NCBI GenBank assembly: GCA_015654915.1 | Contig: JAATFY010000063.1 | Coordinates: 1 to 8,465, forward strand | From: Rhodospirillales bacterium | GTDB taxonomy: Bacteria > Pseudomonadota > Alphaproteobacteria > UBA9219 | Direction of reading: 5' to 3' | DNA: 8,465 nt | Shown here: piece by piece, positions 6,312 to 8,465 of the stretch | How positions within the stretch are numbered: position 1 is the stretch's first letter | How the letters are laid out: the number at the start of each line of letters is the position of its first letter | Translations under genes and position numbers: made by a program | The notes under the pieces: generated by a model | The model's input: the letters and a program-made list of their open reading frames with translations, nothing else | The model's database searches: none | What the model was told of the DNA's origin: nothing

Positions 6312-7247
6312 TTATCCCGCCTGCGACATGCGGAAATCATACATGTCGTCGTCTTCCTCGCTCAGGGGCGCGGCGCCGGAGGCACTCGGGCGGCTGCCGT
6401 TTTTGGTTTCGGCCTTCGGTTTGCCGGCGACGGCTTCGGCCATCAGTGAGATCAGGGCGCTGGCCATGCCGAACAGTTGCGCCGCTTCTTCGGTCGAAAC
6501 GCTGTTCTCGGGCGACAGCAGCGGATTGCGGTAATGATCCTTGATCTGCGCCAGCATCTGCACGACGCGCTTGTCGGGGCGTAATTGTTTGTCCTCTTCG
6601 TCCGACAGGGCAGCGAGTTTCTTGAGGTACATCGAGAAATTGCGTTCGGTCTTGGCGCTGACGGGGCCGGCGAAGGATTCATAATAGGTCTTCAGCATGA
6701 CCTCAATCGCGCGCAGCATGTGAATGGCGGCCGCCGTGCCGAGGCCGAAAGCAAGCGCCCGCCCGCCGGCGGCGAATTCGCTCTGCGCTACGGCTGGAAT
6801 GGCGGTGCGCAGATTTTCGCTGAAAACGTTCTGGGCGTTTTCGGCGAGATCGTGGGTCGAGTAAATGCCGCACTTCTCGGCTAGGTATGTAGGCGTGCGG
6901 TTCAGTTCGGCCGCCAGCGCATGCTCGAATTTCTCGACCAAAGTATAGATCATCGACATTTCGTGCGGATCGACGCGGTCTTCGCCGGGCGACGATTTAA
7001 GCTGCCGCGTCGACGGATCGATGAAATAGCGGTTGAACAGGGCGCTGACGCGGCTGAGCAGGCGGTTGGCGTCGGCCTTGGATGTTTCTAGCGCAAAGTT
7101 GTCGCCTTTGATGAAGCCGTCAAGCAACGCTTGCGCTTCGGTTAGCGGGGCAAACATGTCGGCGATCCGGCTTTGCGCGGTGGCGCAGAACAGGCTGTGT
7201 AATTTCGCGCCCAGTTCGTAAAAGCGGTATGAGTTCAGTTGTTGCAT
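6312..7247 (-). CDS. Hypothetical protein, possible HEPN-like family
   Basis: This 311-residue protein has no name I can assign with confidence. It is largely helical and soluble, without a signal peptide or membrane segment. The stretch TPTYLAEKCGIYSTHDL (118-134), then FGLGTAAAIHMLRAIEVMLKT (167-187) and HYRNPLLSPENSVSTEEAAQLFG (238-260), resembles from memory an uncharacterised bacterial family. Those relatives have a TAAG.H..RA.E....YY helix and an RNP(L/I)(M/V)HPE segment, which recalls the RNxxxH motif of HEPN domains. Here the histidine position is serine (S245, codon TCG). Residues 275-311 are a polar tail ending in an acidic patch (SEEDDD, 296-301). It starts a minus-strand run with the synthase and rsmD; 57 bases separate its stop from the synthase start. 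AAGGAAG lies about 13 bases before the ATG, a long spacing. The gene is probably real, but its function is unknown. Confidence 0.72.
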   Translation of the reverse strand: MQQLNSYRFYELGAKLHSLFCATAQSRIADMFAPLTEAQALLDGFIKGDNFALETSKADANRLLSRVSALFNRYFIDPSTRQLKSSPGEDRVDPHEMSMIYTLVEKFEHALAAELNRTPTYLAEKCGIYSTHDLAENAQNVFSENLRTAIPAVAQSEFAAGGRALAFGLGTAAAIHMLRAIEVMLKTYYESFAGPVSAKTERNFSMYLKKLAALSDEEDKQLRPDKRVVQMLAQIKDHYRNPLLSPENSVSTEEAAQLFGMASALISLMAEAVAGKPKAETKNGSRPSASGAAPLSEEDDDMYDFRMSQAG

Positions 7248-7327
7248 TTTTTTGTAATCGCTTCCTTATGTGTTACGGCACGCACAAAAATTCTGTTTCT
7301 TTTTATCTAAACTCTGCAAAATGTCTT

Positions 7328-7366
7328 TATGACGGCGTTTCCTGAAATATTGCGCCACTCGTCATA
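7328..7366. repeat. Imperfect inverted repeat (hairpin candidate)
   Basis: TATGACG (7328-7334) is the exact reverse complement of CGTCATA (7360-7366). Inner bases GGCG (7334-7337) can pair with CGCC (7353-7356), leaving a bulge on the right arm and a loop of about 15 bases. No T-tract follows in either direction, so it is not a standard terminator. It could be an operator or a leader structure for either divergent gene. Confidence 0.35.
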
Positions 7367-7370
7367 GACG

Positions 7371-7401
7371 GTAATTTCTTGCCAAACAATACGGCAATTA
7401 C
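7371..7401. repeat. Second imperfect inverted repeat
   Basis: GTAATT (7371-7376) pairs with AATTAC (7396-7401), and GCC (7381-7383) can pair with GGC (7393-7395), with four extra bases on the left arm. It directly follows the 7328-7366 dyad. It is weaker than the first and may be coincidental. Confidence 0.25.
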
Positions 7402-7523
7402 TTTCCGCGGCTTTATTTTGACCCGTCGGGGGTACGCTAAAGAAGCCAGATTCGTCAATGCTCTATTATGGTTAATCCCGCAGTTATCCTCACAAAACTA
7501 TGCGGTCGCGTAATATTGTTTTG

Positions 7524-7537
7524 CGTTAAGCTTAACG
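7524..7537. promoter_or_regulatory. Perfect 14-base palindrome, candidate operator
   Basis: CGTTAAGCTTAACG is a perfect palindrome with no spacer, about 117 bases before the ATG of the small exported gene. A gapless palindrome of this length suits a dimeric repressor. Its half-site CGTTAA recurs in the palindrome at 7636-7645. No regulator gene is adjacent, and the binding protein is unknown. Confidence 0.35.
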
Positions 7538-7635
7538 GGTCAAATCTTCGTCTTGAGGTCTGTAATAAATCCCGTTGCAAAATCAAAAGGCTAGTCGTTT
7601 GAAACCGAATAATGGTAGTTTGCGTTTGTGATCAA

Positions 7636-7645
7636 CCGTTAACGG
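7636..7645. promoter_or_regulatory. 10-base palindrome overlapping the ribosome binding site
   Basis: CCGTTAACGG is a perfect palindrome whose right end overlaps the GGAGA at 7644-7648 that serves the ATG at 7654. It shares CGTTAA/TTAACG with the 14-base palindrome upstream. In RNA it would make only a tight, poorly looped stem, so a protein-binding role is more plausible than a riboregulatory one. Confidence 0.25.
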
Positions 7646-7648
7646 AGA
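7644..7648 (+). promoter_or_regulatory. Ribosome binding site that decides the small exported protein start
   Basis: GGAGA lies five bases before the ATG at 7654. The same frame is open from an ATG at 7612, but that codon has no ribosome binding site and would put 14 residues in front of a clean signal peptide. Confidence 0.7.
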
Positions 7649-7653
7649 TTCCC

Positions 7654-7887
7654 ATGACATCCCCCCAAGCCATTCTGGCCGGCGCCGTTCTGATCGCGGC
7701 CAGCATCCTATTCGTTAATACCATTCGTCCCGCCGAAGCCCAGCATATGGGGCCGTTCCAGCTCATGCATCACAGTAATACAACGGCAAATGCGGGCGTG
7801 TTCCGGCTCGATGTCAGCACCGGCGAAGTCACCTATTGTTTTGTCACGGCTGACTCGGCGCTCGTTTGCAGCAAGACCGTAAGATAG
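7654..7887 (+). CDS. Small exported protein of unknown function
   Basis: The product is 77 residues. It begins with a Sec-type signal peptide: a short N-region, a hydrophobic core (AILAGAVLIAASILFV, residues 6-21), then RPAEA, giving a likely cut after AEA at about residue 29. The mature part of about 48 residues contains GVFRLDVSTGEVTYCF followed by a second cysteine (VCSK). This looks like a short beta-hairpin module that, from memory, recurs in small alphaproteobacterial exported proteins as a RLDTxTG...C...C pattern. The two cysteines could form a disulphide in the periplasm. The signal peptide lacks a lipobox. The start is set by the ribosome binding site and by the signal peptide. It lies 15 bases ahead of the aminopeptidase gene in the same direction, so the two probably share a transcript, though a periplasmic mini-protein and a cytoplasmic peptidase have no obvious joint role. 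Confidence 0.72.
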   Translation: MTSPQAILAGAVLIAASILFVNTIRPAEAQHMGPFQLMHHSNTTANAGVFRLDVSTGEVTYCFVTADSALVCSKTVR

Positions 7888-7902
7888 GAATAAGGAAAAA
7901 TC

Positions 7903-8465
7903 ATGGCTGACGTTTTGCTGGCGCGCGCGCCAAAGCAGTCTATTCCCATCACGTTGCTGACGGACAAGGATTTGAAAGCCTGGCTCAAGCGGCAACCGGC
8001 GCGAACCCGAAGCTGGCTCGATGCCCATGATTTCAAGGCCAAGCCGGGCAGTTTCTGCGTCCTGCCGAATGCCAGGGGAAAGCCTGCGGGCGTCGTGGCC
8101 GGAATTTCGTCGCCGCCAAGCCTGTGGGATATCGCCGACCTGCCGAACAGGCTGCCCGACGGTTCTTACCGGCTGGAATGGAGCGGGCCATTAGCTTTCC
8201 ACGAATGGCTGACACTGGGCTGGGAATTAGGCTCTTACCAATATGCGCGTTACAAAAAAGACGGCAAGCGGCCCGCGAAGCTTGTGGTATCCGCCGGATC
8301 GGATCTGGCGAAAATAAAACGCTATGCCGATGCCATCAATCATGCGCGCGATCTCATCAACACACCGGCCGAGGATATGGGGCCCGAAGAACTGGCCGCC
8401 GCTGTCACCGCGACCGGCAAAAAATACGGCGCGAAAGTCACGCGCATCGTCGGCAAGGATCTTCT
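7903..8465 (+). CDS. Leucyl aminopeptidase family protein (M17), N-terminal part
   Basis: M17 aminopeptidases are cytoplasmic, two-metal enzymes that remove N-terminal residues from peptides. Only 187 codons and two bases are in the window; the gene runs off the right edge. The visible part is the non-catalytic N-terminal domain (about 1-140), including GPLAFHEWLTLGWELGSYQYARY (95-117). It is followed by the opening of the catalytic domain, INHARDLINTPAEDMGPEELA (145-165), which is a strong family signature. The metal-binding and catalytic residues lie further on and cannot be checked. The start at 7903 is supported by AAGGA at 7892-7896. It follows the small exported gene by 15 bases. The divergent N-domain suggests the shorter alphaproteobacterial M17 branch rather than a classic PepA, so I leave the symbol empty. 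Confidence 0.9.
   Translation, partial: MADVLLARAPKQSIPITLLTDKDLKAWLKRQPARTRSWLDAHDFKAKPGSFCVLPNARGKPAGVVAGISSPPSLWDIADLPNRLPDGSYRLEWSGPLAFHEWLTLGWELGSYQYARYKKDGKRPAKLVVSAGSDLAKIKRYADAINHARDLINTPAEDMGPEELAAAVTATGKKYGAKVTRIVGKDL

Larger units (their letters stand above)
7248..7653. promoter_or_regulatory. Divergent intergenic region, 406 bases, A+T-richer than the genes
   Basis: This non-coding stretch separates the minus-strand hypothetical gene from the plus-strand small exported gene, so it should hold promoters for both. I found no convincing -35/-10 pair in either direction, no tRNA and no open frame with a ribosome binding site. It does hold several dyads, listed separately. Two GATTC sites (7449-7453 and 7647-7651) match the GANTC target of the alphaproteobacterial CcrM methylase; the second lies just before the small gene's start codon. 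Confidence 0.45.

Noticed and set aside
5484..6449. Plus-strand open frame of 321 residues opposite the pseudouridine synthase.
   Set aside because: It is antisense to a clearly recognisable enzyme and has the biased composition of a high-G+C shadow frame with no recognisable domain.
7418..7440. TTGACC as a -35 element.
   Set aside because: No acceptable -10 hexamer occurs at 16-18 bases downstream.
7472..7487. Possible CtrA box (TTAA-N7-TTAA) in the intergenic region.
   Set aside because: The second half reads TTAT and the spacing is eight, so it does not fit the consensus.

Overview
The window looks like chromosomal DNA from an alphaproteobacterium, probably of the Rhodospirillales or a related metagenomic lineage. 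This rests on the style of the MutL, RsmD, pseudouridine synthase and M17 aminopeptidase proteins, the moderately high G+C of the housekeeping genes, and a mutL gene facing an rsmD/pseudouridine-synthase pair. No species can be named from the sequence alone. I see no tRNA, rRNA, CRISPR array, insertion sequence or integrase.

Layout. (1) Positions 1-2703, plus strand: two tandem, full-length paralogous pentapeptide-repeat proteins (about 425 and 430 residues). Each is built of two right-handed beta-helix blocks, and each block is preceded by a short non-repeat segment. (2) 2751-4577, plus strand: mutL, the mismatch-repair ATPase, with an intact ATP-binding N-domain and the C-terminal endonuclease motif. 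(3) 4582-4920, minus strand: a small basic protein I do not recognise, in a 45% G+C patch wedged between mutL and rsmD. (4) 4945-6254, minus strand: rsmD and an RsuA/RluB-type pseudouridine synthase, overlapping by one base (TAATG), so they are very likely translationally coupled; both modify rRNA. (5) 6312-7247, minus strand: a 311-residue protein that resembles an uncharacterised HEPN-like family but appears to lack the histidine of the RNxxxH-type motif. (6) 7248-7653: a 406-base A+T-richer divergent intergenic region with several dyad symmetries. (7) 7654-7887, plus strand: a 77-residue protein with a signal peptide. (8) 7903 to the right edge: the N-terminal 187 residues of an M17 leucyl-aminopeptidase-family protein, cut by the window end.

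How the parts relate. rsmD and the synthase form an rRNA-modification operon. The two pentapeptide genes are a local duplication and probably co-transcribed. The small exported protein sits 15 bases ahead of the aminopeptidase and shares its direction. I found no convincing new multi-gene system. The points most worth a second look are the pentapeptide pair, the substituted motif residues in RsmD and the HEPN-like protein, the compositional orphan at 4582-4920, and the dyad-rich intergenic region.
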